Source: CAZVYN01 sp964631125 (GTDB taxonomy: Bacteria; Eisenbacteria; RBG-16-71-46; CAIMUX01). Taken from it: a stretch of 60,737 nucleotides of DNA. Below, piece after piece: positions 8,461 to 16,800 of the stretch. Under the pieces are notes generated by a model. The model worked only from the letters and a program-made list of their open reading frames with translations. It searched no databases and had not been told where the DNA came from. A program made the translations under genes and the position numbers. Location of the stretch: contig CAZVYN010000014.1 in NCBI GenBank assembly GCA_964631125.1, positions 1 to 60,737 on the forward strand. Reading direction: 5' to 3'. Position 1 is the first letter of the stretch. The number at the start of each line of letters is the position of its first letter.

Positions 8461-9213
8461 TCAGTGCGACGGACCGAGCTGGTCGTCGAGTCGTTGCAGC
8501 GACCGGAGCAGGCGGGCGCGCGCCTCGGACGCGTAGGGATTCCACCGTTCCAAGTCCTCGAACAGCTCCGGCGTGTCGCGGGTGACCTGATCGAGTACTT
8601 CGCAGAGCTTTCGATGCCCGAGCGTCTGCGCCTCCCGCGGGCGAACTCCCGACTCACTCAGCCCGCGACCGAGCCAATGGACCAACGCCTGCGTCTCCGC
8701 CATCTCGCGGTCGTGCGCGTCGGCCGTGCGCTCGATGGCGCGGACGCCCAGTCGAGCCAGAAAACGACGAACTCTCCATCGACGCGAGGTCCGTCCCTCG
8801 ACCAGCACGATGCTCTGGCCCGTCCAACCGCTCGCCGCCGAGTCCGGGCCGAAGAGCGGGTGCGTGCCGAGGAAGTCGACGGACGGCGGCAGGATCTCTT
8901 CCATCCACCGCATCGGCCAGATCTTCACGCTCGAAGTGTCGACCACGAGCGCGCCCGGTCGGACGAGCGGCTCGAAACTGCGGAGCACACTCTCGATCGT
9001 GCGAATCGGGATGGCGAGCAAGAGGACTCGCGCGCGCGCCGCGTCTTCGAACGAGAGTTCGACCGCGCCGAGCGGGAGCGACGCCCGAGTCAGGTCGCTC
9101 TGTCGCTTCGGGTCGTGGACTCCCACCGGCCCGAGCCGCGTCAGCTCGCGCACGATCAATTGACCGAAGCGGCCGTAGCCGAAGACAGAGACTGCCGGTC
9201 TGCTGAACGCCAT
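8461..9213 (-). CDS. tyrA: Prephenate/arogenate dehydrogenase family protein
   Basis: This is probably the TyrA step of tyrosine synthesis, the NAD(P)-dependent oxidative decarboxylation of prephenate or arogenate. The 250-residue protein starts with a Rossmann motif, VFGYGRFGQLI, followed by VDTSSVKIWPMRW and GTHPLFGPDSA, both typical of TyrA enzymes. The C-terminal helical domain carries HDREMAETQALVHWLGR. GGGAG lies just before the ATG on the minus strand. No ACT or chorismate mutase domain is fused. It is the first gene of the run leading to clpP. Confidence 0.85.
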   Translation of the reverse strand: MAFSRPAVSVFGYGRFGQLIVRELTRLGPVGVHDPKRQSDLTRASLPLGAVELSFEDAARARVLLLAIPIRTIESVLRSFEPLVRPGALVVDTSSVKIWPMRWMEEILPPSVDFLGTHPLFGPDSAASGWTGQSIVLVEGRTSRRWRVRRFLARLGVRAIERTADAHDREMAETQALVHWLGRGLSESGVRPREAQTLGHRKLCEVLDQVTRDTPELFEDLERWNPYASEARARLLRSLQRLDDQLGPSH

Positions 9214-9221
9214 GGTCTCCC

Positions 9222-9249
9222 TTCGTCACCTCTGGGCGCGTTGTATAGT
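9222..9249 (+). promoter_or_regulatory. Weak candidate promoter for the site-2 protease operon
   Basis: TATAGT at 9244-9249 is a good -10 element. The -35 position (TTCGTC, 16 nt upstream) matches poorly. It faces away from tyrA in the short divergent region. Confidence 0.35.
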
Positions 9250-9318
9250 GCGGGGACCATACTCGTCGACGCCCGCAGACCAGAGAGCGAGAGCATTCGT
9301 TTGGCCAGACTGATCGAG

Positions 9319-10236
9319 ATGTTTCGCGCCGCCGTCGAAGGACGCGGTCTGTTGGGCGCGTCGTCCCGTGACGACCCGTTCGACGAATCGCCGCTGGATT
9401 CGAGGACGGACGCGGCTCACCACGCGCTGCCGATCAACCCGGGTCCGACCCCGAGCCAGTACGCGCGCGCCGGAACTCTCTTCGCGCTCACGGTGCTCTC
9501 GACCTGGGTGACAGGCGGCCCCGCCTATTCCATCGCGATCCTCTCGATCCTGCTCTGCCATGAGATGGGCCACTACCTCATGTGTCGCCGCTATCGCGTG
9601 CCGGCTTCGCTCCCGCTCTTCATACCGATGCCGCTGATCTCACCGTTCGGGACGATGGGCGCGATCATCCGCATGAGCGGACAGATCCGGAATCGCCGCG
9701 TCCTCTACGACATCGGCATCGCGGGCCCCCTCGCCGGGATCCTCCCGGCCCTCGCCGCGGTCGCCTGGGGACTCGCTCACTCCGAGGTCATCTTGCGTCC
9801 GACCGGCGCCGCGCCCTACATGTCGCTCGGTGACTCGCTCATCTTCCGAGGCGCCCAGTTGTTGTTCTTTCCCGGGCTCGGCGCGCATCAGGACATCTTG
9901 CTGCATCCGGTCGCCTTCGCCGGCTGGGCCGGACTCTTCGTGACCGCGCTGAATCTCCTGCCGATCGGGCAGCTGGACGGCGGACATGTCCTCTATGGGC
10001 TGCTCGGCTCGCGGAGTTGGAAGATCTCGATCGTCGTGCTGGGCAGCCTGGCCGCGCTCGCGGTCTTCTACCCGGGCTGGTGGACGCTCGTGGTCCTCTT
10101 GCTCCTGCTCGGCTTCCGCCATCCGCGCACGCTCGACGAGACCCGCCCGCTCGATGCGCGGAGAAAAGCGCTCGGGATCTTCGCGCTCGTCTTCTTCGTG
10201 GTGAGTTTCATCCCGCAGCCGTTTCGTCTGCCGTGA
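9319..10236 (+). CDS. Site-2 protease (M50) family membrane metalloprotease
   Basis: This is an intramembrane zinc protease of the M50/S2P class, which cleaves membrane-anchored substrates such as anti-sigma factors. The 305-residue product has about seven hydrophobic segments, the zinc motif HEMGH near residues 81-85 and the second metal-ligand motif NLLPIGQLDGGH near 215. A loop with PLISPFGTMGA is also typical of the family. No PDZ domain is visible. The ATG at 9319 is the first reasonable start, though TTG or GTG starts upstream cannot be excluded. It overlaps the following glycosyltransferase by 1 nt (TGATG). Confidence 0.87.
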   Translation: MFRAAVEGRGLLGASSRDDPFDESPLDSRTDAAHHALPINPGPTPSQYARAGTLFALTVLSTWVTGGPAYSIAILSILLCHEMGHYLMCRRYRVPASLPLFIPMPLISPFGTMGAIIRMSGQIRNRRVLYDIGIAGPLAGILPALAAVAWGLAHSEVILRPTGAAPYMSLGDSLIFRGAQLLFFPGLGAHQDILLHPVAFAGWAGLFVTALNLLPIGQLDGGHVLYGLLGSRSWKISIVVLGSLAALAVFYPGWWTLVVLLLLLGFRHPRTLDETRPLDARRKALGIFALVFFVVSFIPQPFRLP

Positions 10237-11330
10237 TGCGCCTCGCTCTCGTCCTGGACCATGCAGGACGCGGAGGCACTGAGCGCCACGTCGAGAGTCT
10301 CTGCCGTGCGTTCTCGACCCAGGGTGACCGGGTGGGGCTGTTCGTGGGCGAAGAGGGTCCGCTCTCGACGACCGCGCGCGCACTTGGTTGCGATGTCGTC
10401 ATCGTCGACGCTGGTCTCGGGTACGTGCCGCGCCTCGCGCGCGAACTGCGCTCTTGGCGCGCCGAGATCGTCCATGCGCACAGTGGACGACGCGCTGTTC
10501 TCGCCGCGCGAATGGCGGGGGCGCAGCGTGTGCTCGAGACGCGCCACGGGATCCCGTTCCTGACCGACGAACAGGGTGCGAGCGCTCGTCTGCGGGCGAA
10601 GTTCGAGGGGCTTCGTTGTCGCCTGCCGGACAGGACGATCGCCGTCTGCGAAGCCGATGCGAATTGGCTGATCGAGGTCGCCGGCGCGCCGCGATCGAAA
10701 GTCTCCGTCGTACGCAACGGGGTTGCGCTCGACTTAGAGGACAGCGCGAGGCGAGAACGGCGACGCGCGGCGTTGCGCGCGGAGTGGGGGATTGCGACTT
10801 CGAGTGCGGTGCTCGGTTTCGTCGGTCGATTCACCGACGAGAAGCGCCCGCAGCGCTTCGTCGAGGTGATCGAGCGGGCCAACGCGGGCGGCATCGATGC
10901 GATCGGCGTGATCGTCGGCGCGGGGCCGCTCTCGGACGAGTTGCGCCACGCGGCGACGGCTTGCGGGATGGACTCCCGATTGCGCTGGCTCGGCGATCCC
11001 GATGCGAGGCCGCTTCTGGCGGCTTTCGATCTCCTCCTGATGCCGTCGACGCGGGAGGGGGCGCCGTACGTCGTCTTGGAGGCTCTCGCCGACGGACTTC
11101 CGATCCTGGCGACCCCGGTCGGTGGAATTCCGGAGATGCTCGTCGGCTCGGAGTTGTCGGCGTCCCTGGCGGCGTGGGACCCGCTCGTCTGGGCCGATGC
11201 GGTAGCTCACGTCCTCGGAAAGTCGCCAATTCAGCGGGGTCTGTGGCGTTCCGCCGCCCTGCTCCGAGCGCAGGAGTGGAGTGAGTCACGCATGGTGCGC
11301 GAGCTACGGTCCCGTTATGCCACAGATTGA
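10236..11330 (+). CDS. Glycosyltransferase family 4 protein
   Basis: This is a GT-B fold retaining glycosyltransferase that probably adds a sugar to a lipid-linked or surface glycan at the inner face of the membrane. The N-terminal half has the glycine-rich LDHAGRGGTERHVESL and VHAHSGRRAVLAARMAG. The C-terminal half has VSVVRNGVALD, LGFVGRFTDEKRPQRFVE and the nucleotide-sugar motif MPSTREGAPYVVLEALADG, where the E-x7-E spacing is present. It is 364 residues long. The start overlaps the stop of the protease gene, so they are co-translated; the functional link is unknown. Confidence 0.88.
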   Translation: MRLALVLDHAGRGGTERHVESLCRAFSTQGDRVGLFVGEEGPLSTTARALGCDVVIVDAGLGYVPRLARELRSWRAEIVHAHSGRRAVLAARMAGAQRVLETRHGIPFLTDEQGASARLRAKFEGLRCRLPDRTIAVCEADANWLIEVAGAPRSKVSVVRNGVALDLEDSARRERRRAALRAEWGIATSSAVLGFVGRFTDEKRPQRFVEVIERANAGGIDAIGVIVGAGPLSDELRHAATACGMDSRLRWLGDPDARPLLAAFDLLLMPSTREGAPYVVLEALADGLPILATPVGGIPEMLVGSELSASLAAWDPLVWADAVAHVLGKSPIQRGLWRSAALLRAQEWSESRMVRELRSRYATD

Positions 11331-11331
11331 A

Positions 11332-11342
11332 TAGTAATCGTT
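11332..11342 (+). repeat. 11-bp direct repeat, copy 1 (5' of the sigma-54 activator)
   Basis: TAGTAATCGTT lies immediately after the glycosyltransferase stop and is repeated exactly at the stop of the sigma-54 activator (13276-13286). In both copies a TTGAC/GTGAC block follows 3-4 nt later. Confidence 0.7.
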
Positions 11343-11344
11343 AG

Positions 11345-11376
11345 TTGACACAGCAAATTTGCCCAGACTAGTCTGT
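11345..11376 (+). promoter_or_regulatory. Possible promoter for the sigma-54 activator gene
   Basis: TTGACA at 11345-11350 is a perfect -35 hexamer, in an unusually AT-rich patch for this genome. The -10 region about 17 nt downstream (around CTAGTC) is weak, so the promoter is tentative. The activator ATG is at 11404. Confidence 0.4.
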
Positions 11377-11403
11377 TCGGGTGCAATCGCGTCGGAGCCT
11401 CGG

Positions 11404-13278
11404 ATGAGCGCTCCTCAGGTTCGACCCAGGAGGGGGGCGGCGGCAGTGGCAGATCACTCGATTCCGGCTCGCGATCCGTTGCGACGCGTCGACCGGCCCA
11501 ATTCTCCCCCCGACGCCGCATCGGACACTGCCCCATCGGACACTGCCCCATCGGACACTGCCCCATCGGACACTGGCGCACCCCGCGCCGCAGCGGTCCG
11601 CGCTCGGGAGAGCCTCGCGGGGCGAATGACCCGATTGCGCCAAGGAATCAGCCCAGCCGAGAGATCCTCGCTCCTCGGCCGCGGCGACGATCCGGAGCTC
11701 CAGAGCGAGCAAGAGACGGAGTTGCGCGGCCTCCGCCGGCTGCTCCGGGTCAGTCGACGACTCAATTCGCTAGTCGAGCGCGACGCGCTCTTCACCGCGG
11801 TGCTCGACGAAGCCATCGACCTGGTCAGCGCCGGAAGAGGGGTCCTCCTTCTGCTCGAGGGCGGCGCCTTTCGCACCTTGCTCGCGCGCAGCGACGCGAG
11901 GGAGTCGATCGACGTCGACTCGGTCCAGGTGACCGAGACGCTCGTCCGCCAGTCGATCGAACGACATCGAGTGATCAAGTGGGACGCGCTCGATCACGCC
12001 TACGAATCAGGCCCGACCCAGAGCATGACGGCGCTCGATCTCTCGCAGGTCGTCTGCGTCCCTCTGCAGTGCGACGACCGTCCGTTCGGCGTCCTCTATC
12101 TCGACAGTCGAGCCCGCCGCATGCTCTCGGGGCGGCTAGAGGAAGAACTGCTCGAGGCGTTCGCCGCGCAGGCCGCGGTCGCGCTGCAGAATTCGCAGCT
12201 CATCCTGGATCTCGAGGATTCCAAAGAATCGCTGCGTCGCGAGAATCACAGCCTCCGCGCCCGCGCCGGCGAGCCCCGATTCGTCGATCGCATGATCGGC
12301 GAGACGCCCGCCATGCAGGCGCTCCGCGAGCGTGTCGCGTCGTTGGCGGATCTTCCGATCTCCGTCGTCGTGCGCGGTGAGAGCGGCGTCGGCAAGGAAC
12401 TCGTGGCGGAAGCGCTGCACCGCGATGGTCGCTATCGCGACGCTCCGTTCGTGCGGATGAACTGCACCGAACTCGCGCAATCGTTGGCGGAGGCGCAGCT
12501 CTTCGGATACAAGCGCGGCGCCTTCACCGGCGCGGTGCAAGACACGCCGGGATTCTTGGATCGAGCCGACGGCGGGACGCTCTTCCTCGATGAGATCGGC
12601 GAGTTGTCGATCGAGATCCAAGCGAAGCTGCTCCGCTTCCTGGAGTCGGGCCTCTACCATCGCCTGGGCGAGACGACCGAGCGCGAAGCCCGCGTCCGCG
12701 TGATCTCCGCGACGCATCGCGACCTCGAGACGCTCGTCCACGAAGGGCGCTTCCGGCAGGATCTCTTCTTCCGCGTTCGAGGCATCCAGGTCGTCGTTCC
12801 GACTCTCCGTGATCGCCTCGAGGATCTTCCGCTGCTCGTCGACCATCTGCTCAAGTCGGTCTCGGCCAACATGGGAAGGCGCGTCGATCGGGTGACTCCC
12901 GCGGCGTTGACCCTGATGAAGAACTATTCCTGGCCAGGCAACGTGCGCGAACTGCGCCGCGTGCTCGAAGCCGGGTGCGCGACAGTGGGGGACTCGGTTC
13001 AGTTGGACGTGGACGAAATCCTGCCGCATCTCGATCCGACCCTGCGCAGCCGCACCCCCTCGGCCTCGGCGCCGGGACCGGTTCGTAGGCTGGAAGACGC
13101 GATCCGAGACGCCGAGCGCGAATTGATCACGGGGGCGCTCGAGCAGACGCAAGGCAACATCACCCACGCAGCGCGCGCCCTCGGAATCAGCCGCCAACAC
13201 CTCCACACCCGCATCCGCCTCCACGGCATCCCCGCAGCGGTTCGTAGAACCGGGTTAGTCGTCAATACGCGACAGTAG
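11404..13278 (+). CDS. Sigma-54-dependent transcriptional activator with GAF sensor and Fis-type HTH
   Basis: This is a bacterial enhancer-binding protein that opens sigma-54 promoters using ATP. The 624-residue product has a disordered N-terminus with the repeat SDTAP (residues 40-59), a GAF domain (about 95-260) with HRVIKWDAL and VVCVPLQCDDRPFGVLYLDS, and a short coiled linker. The AAA+ domain (about 290-520) carries Walker A GESGVGKE, the sigma-54 contact loop GAFTGA near 372, Walker B GGTLFLDEIGE near 393 and WPGNVREL. A Fis-type helix-turn-helix (NITHAARALGISRQHLHTRI) lies near 585-607. There is no receiver domain, so the input is probably a small molecule or protein contact at GAF. Two sigma-54-type promoters lie downstream, before a micro-ORF and before a lipoprotein. 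ATG 11404 is preferred to TTG 11359. Confidence 0.93.
   Translation: MSAPQVRPRRGAAAVADHSIPARDPLRRVDRPNSPPDAASDTAPSDTAPSDTAPSDTGAPRAAAVRARESLAGRMTRLRQGISPAERSSLLGRGDDPELQSEQETELRGLRRLLRVSRRLNSLVERDALFTAVLDEAIDLVSAGRGVLLLLEGGAFRTLLARSDARESIDVDSVQVTETLVRQSIERHRVIKWDALDHAYESGPTQSMTALDLSQVVCVPLQCDDRPFGVLYLDSRARRMLSGRLEEELLEAFAAQAAVALQNSQLILDLEDSKESLRRENHSLRARAGEPRFVDRMIGETPAMQALRERVASLADLPISVVVRGESGVGKELVAEALHRDGRYRDAPFVRMNCTELAQSLAEAQLFGYKRGAFTGAVQDTPGFLDRADGGTLFLDEIGELSIEIQAKLLRFLESGLYHRLGETTEREARVRVISATHRDLETLVHEGRFRQDLFFRVRGIQVVVPTLRDRLEDLPLLVDHLLKSVSANMGRRVDRVTPAALTLMKNYSWPGNVRELRRVLEAGCATVGDSVQLDVDEILPHLDPTLRSRTPSASAPGPVRRLEDAIRDAERELITGALEQTQGNITHAARALGISRQHLHTRIRLHGIPAAVRRTGLVVNTRQ
11521..11580 (+). 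repeat. Four tandem copies of a 15-bp unit inside the activator gene
   Basis: The unit TCGGACACTGCCCCA starts at 11521, 11536, 11551 and 11566. The first three are identical and the fourth has two substitutions. It encodes SDTAP repeats in the disordered N-terminal region. Confidence 0.92.
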
Positions 13279-13286
13279 TAATCGTT
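13276..13286 (+). repeat. 11-bp direct repeat, copy 2 (3' of the sigma-54 activator)
   Basis: This is an exact copy of TAGTAATCGTT at 11332-11342. It begins at the TAG stop of the activator gene and is followed by GCGTGAC. The two copies bracket the activator gene and may be operators or a footprint of insertion. Confidence 0.7.
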
Positions 13287-13491
13287 GCGTGACTATCCTG
13301 TAAGCCGTTCTTCAAGCGTGAATTAGGTGAGTCGCGGGAACAGTTCGATCAACGCTGTCGCACTTTGCTTACGATCGTCCCTCAGACCATCCTGTCGATC
13401 CCTCCCATGCGGTGCCAGCCTGAAGCCTGTAACCCGCTACTGGAAAAGCGGTTGCAAACTATTAAAAACAATTCTCAAGTTCCTCTCGCCG

Positions 13492-13507
13492 TGGCATGCC
13501 GCTCGCT
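13492..13507 (+). promoter_or_regulatory. Sigma-54 (RpoN)-type promoter A, driving the micro-ORF
   Basis: TGGCATGCCGCTCGCT matches the TGGCACG-N4-TTGCW consensus at 14 of 16 positions, counting the N positions, and keeps the invariant GG (13493-13494) and GC (13505-13506) exactly 10 nt apart. The predicted start is near 13518, giving a leader of about 69 nt to the ATG at 13587. Upstream lies an AT-rich patch (13451-13481) and an inverted repeat CCGCT-N8-AGCGG (13434-13451) centred near -76, a usual position for an activator site. The rest of the 308-nt interval from 13279 holds nothing else I can support. Confidence 0.65.
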
Positions 13508-13586
13508 ATATCTCCTGCGAACGCCAATAGGTCGAATGACCGAGGACGCGTTCAGGAACCGGGTTACGAAAACAGGAGGTACTCAA

Positions 13587-13646
13587 ATGGCACTGCCACT
13601 GATCGCCCTCGCGATTGCGATTCTGGCTGGCCGCGCAGGCTGGTAA
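13587..13646 (+). CDS. Micro-ORF: 19-residue hydrophobic peptide
   Basis: The sequence MALPLIALAIAILAGRAGW is encoded right after a near-perfect Shine-Dalgarno AGGAGGT at 13575-13581 with 5 nt of spacing. Residues 2-14 could form one short membrane-spanning or membrane-inserted helix, followed by a GRAGW tail. It lies about 69 nt behind a sigma-54-type promoter and is followed 26 nt later by a stem-loop (13673-13705), so it appears to have its own transcript of roughly 190 nt. No family is recognised. It could be a membrane micro-protein, a secreted or retained signal peptide, or the translated part of a regulatory RNA. It stands between the sigma-54 activator and the large kinase-TPR protein. 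Confidence 0.55.
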   Translation: MALPLIALAIAILAGRAGW

Positions 13647-13672
13647 GCCGCGCCTGACCCAGCAGCAGCTTC

Positions 13673-13705
13673 AGCGGCGCCCCTTGCGGGCTGAGGGGTG
13701 CCGCT
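13673..13705 (+). terminator. Stem-loop after the micro-ORF
   Basis: A 12-bp stem (13673-13684 with 13694-13705, one G-U pair) has a 9-nt loop. No U-tract follows, so it may act as a transcript-end or stabilising structure rather than a classical terminator. Confidence 0.55.
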
Positions 13706-13783
13706 CGTGTTGGAGGACCCCACACGGCGAACAGAGCGTCGGACGGTTGGCCCCACTCTGATGCTGTGCGCCTGGGTTCGACC

Positions 13784-13817
13784 TGAGGCGCCTCCGATCT
13801 AGGTCGGAGGCGCCTCA
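13784..13817 (+). terminator. Strong stem-loop upstream of the kinase gene
   Basis: A perfect 14-bp GC-rich stem (13784-13797 with 13804-13817) encloses a 6-nt loop and is followed by ACCTTTG. It would separate the micro-ORF transcript from the kinase gene that starts at 13860. Nothing else is recognised between 13706 and 13859. Confidence 0.65.
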
Positions 13818-13859
13818 ACCTTTGACGCCAGGTAGAGGGCCTGGGTAGCGTGCCGCTCG

Positions 13860-16800
13860 ATGTGGTCTCGAGGCCCTCGAGAGGAGCGCACGCTGCCGAT
13901 CAACGCCACTCCGATTCGCCTCCCCGACAGGTGGTCGCCGATTCGGGTCTTGGCCGAGGCCGAGGACCGTCGGGTCGTCGTCGCGTCCGACCCCTCCGGC
14001 CGTAGCTGCGTCTTCAAACTCCAGCGTAGCGATGCGACGCGGGGACCCGATCACCCACTCGCGCGCGAGTACCTGCTCCTCGACGCGATGCGCCACCCCC
14101 ACTGGGTCCGGCCGGTCGACTTCGGCTATCTCGATCGAGCTCTCGCCTTCGTCGCGATGGAGTACTCCGAAGGCCGACCGCTGCGCGACCGCGCGTGCGA
14201 CGGCTGGTCCAACGAGACGGCGGAACTGTGCCGGCAGATCCTTTCCGGACTCGAAGTCCTCCACACGCTCGGCTACGCGCACCTGGACCTGCATCCAGGA
14301 CAGCTGCTGCTCGAGGAGGCGCGGTCCCGCCAGGACTCGCCGCAGACCACACCGAAGGTCCTCTTGCTGGACTTGGGACTGGCCGCGCCGTTCTCGACGA
14401 CGCTGGCGCCCCGCGGCACTCCCGGCTTCATCGCGCCCGAGATCCTCGAGGGCGTCGGCAGTTGGGATCGTCGCGCCGACCTCTTCTCCTTCGGCGCGCT
14501 ACTCTTCGAGTTGCTCATCGGTGAAGCACTCTTCCGCGGCTCGAGTCCCGCCGCGATTCTTCGCGCTCAACGCGATCTCGAACTCGCCTTGGATCGACTC
14601 GACGCCCACGCGATTCCGCTCGCAGTCCAGAACGTACTGCGAGCGTTGCTCTCGACGACGCCCGCCCGACGTCCCGGCTCGGCCGCCGAAACGTGGCATC
14701 GCCTGCGTGAGACGCTGCCCGGTCAATCCGAGTTGGCCGTTCCGCCGCGCCTCGCTGTCAGCAGCGACCTCCCGTTCGTCGGACGCGAAGCCGAGCTCGT
14801 GACAGCGTGCACGTTCATCGAGGAGCGATTCGCCGCTGCGCTTTCCGGCGCCGTCGCCGTGACCGGCGAACGCGGCATCGGCAAGCACCGGTTCCTCCAA
14901 CGCGTCGCCGCAGTCGCGCGCACCCGCGGGTGGGAAGTCGCGCAGAGCGACGAGGCCGGAGACGAACTCGTTGTCCGGAACGCGCCACGCGCCGCGTCGT
15001 CGAACACCCAGTCCGACATACCGTCGGACACCCCGTCGAGCCCGCCGTCAGTCACGCTTCGTGCCGGCGACTCGAGCGAGTCGAGCGAGTCGAGCGAATC
15101 CGCCGTCGAATCGCTCGACAAGTCTCTCGCTCCGTCACCGGCCTTCGAGATCGCCCTGCCCGACCTGGACCTCGACCTGCTCATCGGCCTCGCTCGCGCC
15201 CGCGGAATCGAAACCGAAGACCTCCGCCACCGCGTCGCACGCTGGTCCCTCGGAAACCCCCTCCTCCTCGCCGCCGGCCTCGCGGTGCTGCCCGCGCAGT
15301 TGGACTCGCTGTTGAGTGGCGCGTCGGTTCGAGCGACCGAGCGCATCATTCGCCGGCTCGAAGCGCCGCGGGAGTGGGTCGAGTGGGGAAGAACACTCCA
15401 GGCTCGGCTGGCGCCCGAACGCCTCCGAGAGGTGATCCTCCGTTCGATCCTGACTTTGGTAGATGCTGGTAGTCATGCGATAGGCCGTGAGGCACCGATT
15501 GCTCTCAACGGCCAACGCCACGCGATCGAAACCAAGTCTGCAGAGGCGTCCAGCGATCCGCTCTGGGCGCGCGCAATCGTGGATGCATTCCCAGAGCAAT
15601 CGATCGCACTAGCGTCGGAGTACTTGGACTCGGAGCCGGAACTCGCGGCCCCCACTGCTGCACGGGTGGCGATCGTCTCAGGCTCCCTCGATCGCATCCG
15701 AGCGCGGCTGCCGAATGCCCTGGCGACGCTGTTTCGCGAAGGTCGGATCGGGGAACAATTGGAGCTGTACGCATCGGCCGTTTGCGCAGCGTCCGACCCC
15801 CCCGCGCTTCTCGCCGACGCGGAACTTGAGGTGCTTCTCGCGGCGGCGATCGTGGTCCTCGGCGACGCAGGTGCGGGCGTCCGGGCTGTTTGGGCTGGCG
15901 ATCCCGTGACAGGGGAGGCGAGTGTTCGCACGGGCCTACGTGCGTGGTCTCGCTATGCGAGTCGCGATCGGCGTGGGGGCCTCGAACTCCTGTCGGATCA
16001 TCGAACGCGACGCGACTCGAGTTGGTTGTTTCGTGAGTTCCTCTGGTGGCGCTTGCTCTTCGTCGCGAATGGCGCGCTTGCGTTCGATCTCGAGTGGAAG
16101 CGAGATCCGGTCCTCGAAACATCAGTTCCGTTGGATGTTTGGCTGCGGCTCGTGGGAACCCGCTGTGAGGCCTTAGTATCGCTGGAGCGTCACGAAGAGG
16201 CCAGAGTCCTTCTCGGGTCGTGCATTCACCTGGTGGGCGAAGCGAATCCGGCGGTTCGCATCAAGTACTGGACGATGACTGGAGGCATTGCCTGGGCGGT
16301 CGGTCGAATGGATGAGGCGCAGGTCGCGTTCACTCTCGCTGTATCTGAAGCGACGAGTCGTGACCTGGACGAACTCGCCGGTCCAGGGCTCGGCGGGCTG
16401 GGCGCGTTGATGTTTCAGGCGGGAGACTCTGCGGCAGCACTGACCACGGTCCGCGCACTTGCGTGGGACTATATCTCCAGCGAATCCCTTGACTCGGCTA
16501 CAGGTGAACTAGTGAACCTGGCAGCAATCCAGTGTCAGATGGGTGACCTGGGCGCCGCCGACGTCAGCCTTCGAGACGCGGCGAAGCTGGACACCCCTAG
16601 CGCCACGAACGAATTTTCATCCGGAATACTCCTTTGGCGCGTGGAGCTGGCCTTTCTCGAGGGGCAGTACGAACGCGTGATCTCGCTGGTGGATGAACTG
16701 GAAGCTTCGCAGCTTCGAGACTCGGGGTACTACCTCCCTCTTGCTGCCGCTCGGCAGGGGGCAGCACGCGCGATTCGCGGCGACGAAGAGAGTGGGGCGC

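Noticed and set aside
13365..13646. A 93-codon frame ending in the micro-ORF
   Set aside because: Its first 70 residues look random and cross the sigma-54-type promoter; the strong Shine-Dalgarno lies just before the internal ATG at 13587, so only the 19-codon ORF is kept.
15067..15105. Possible CRISPR-like or regulatory repeat in the kinase gene (GAGTCGAGC period 9)
   Set aside because: It is a coding low-complexity run giving SSE repeats; there are no spacers and no cas genes.
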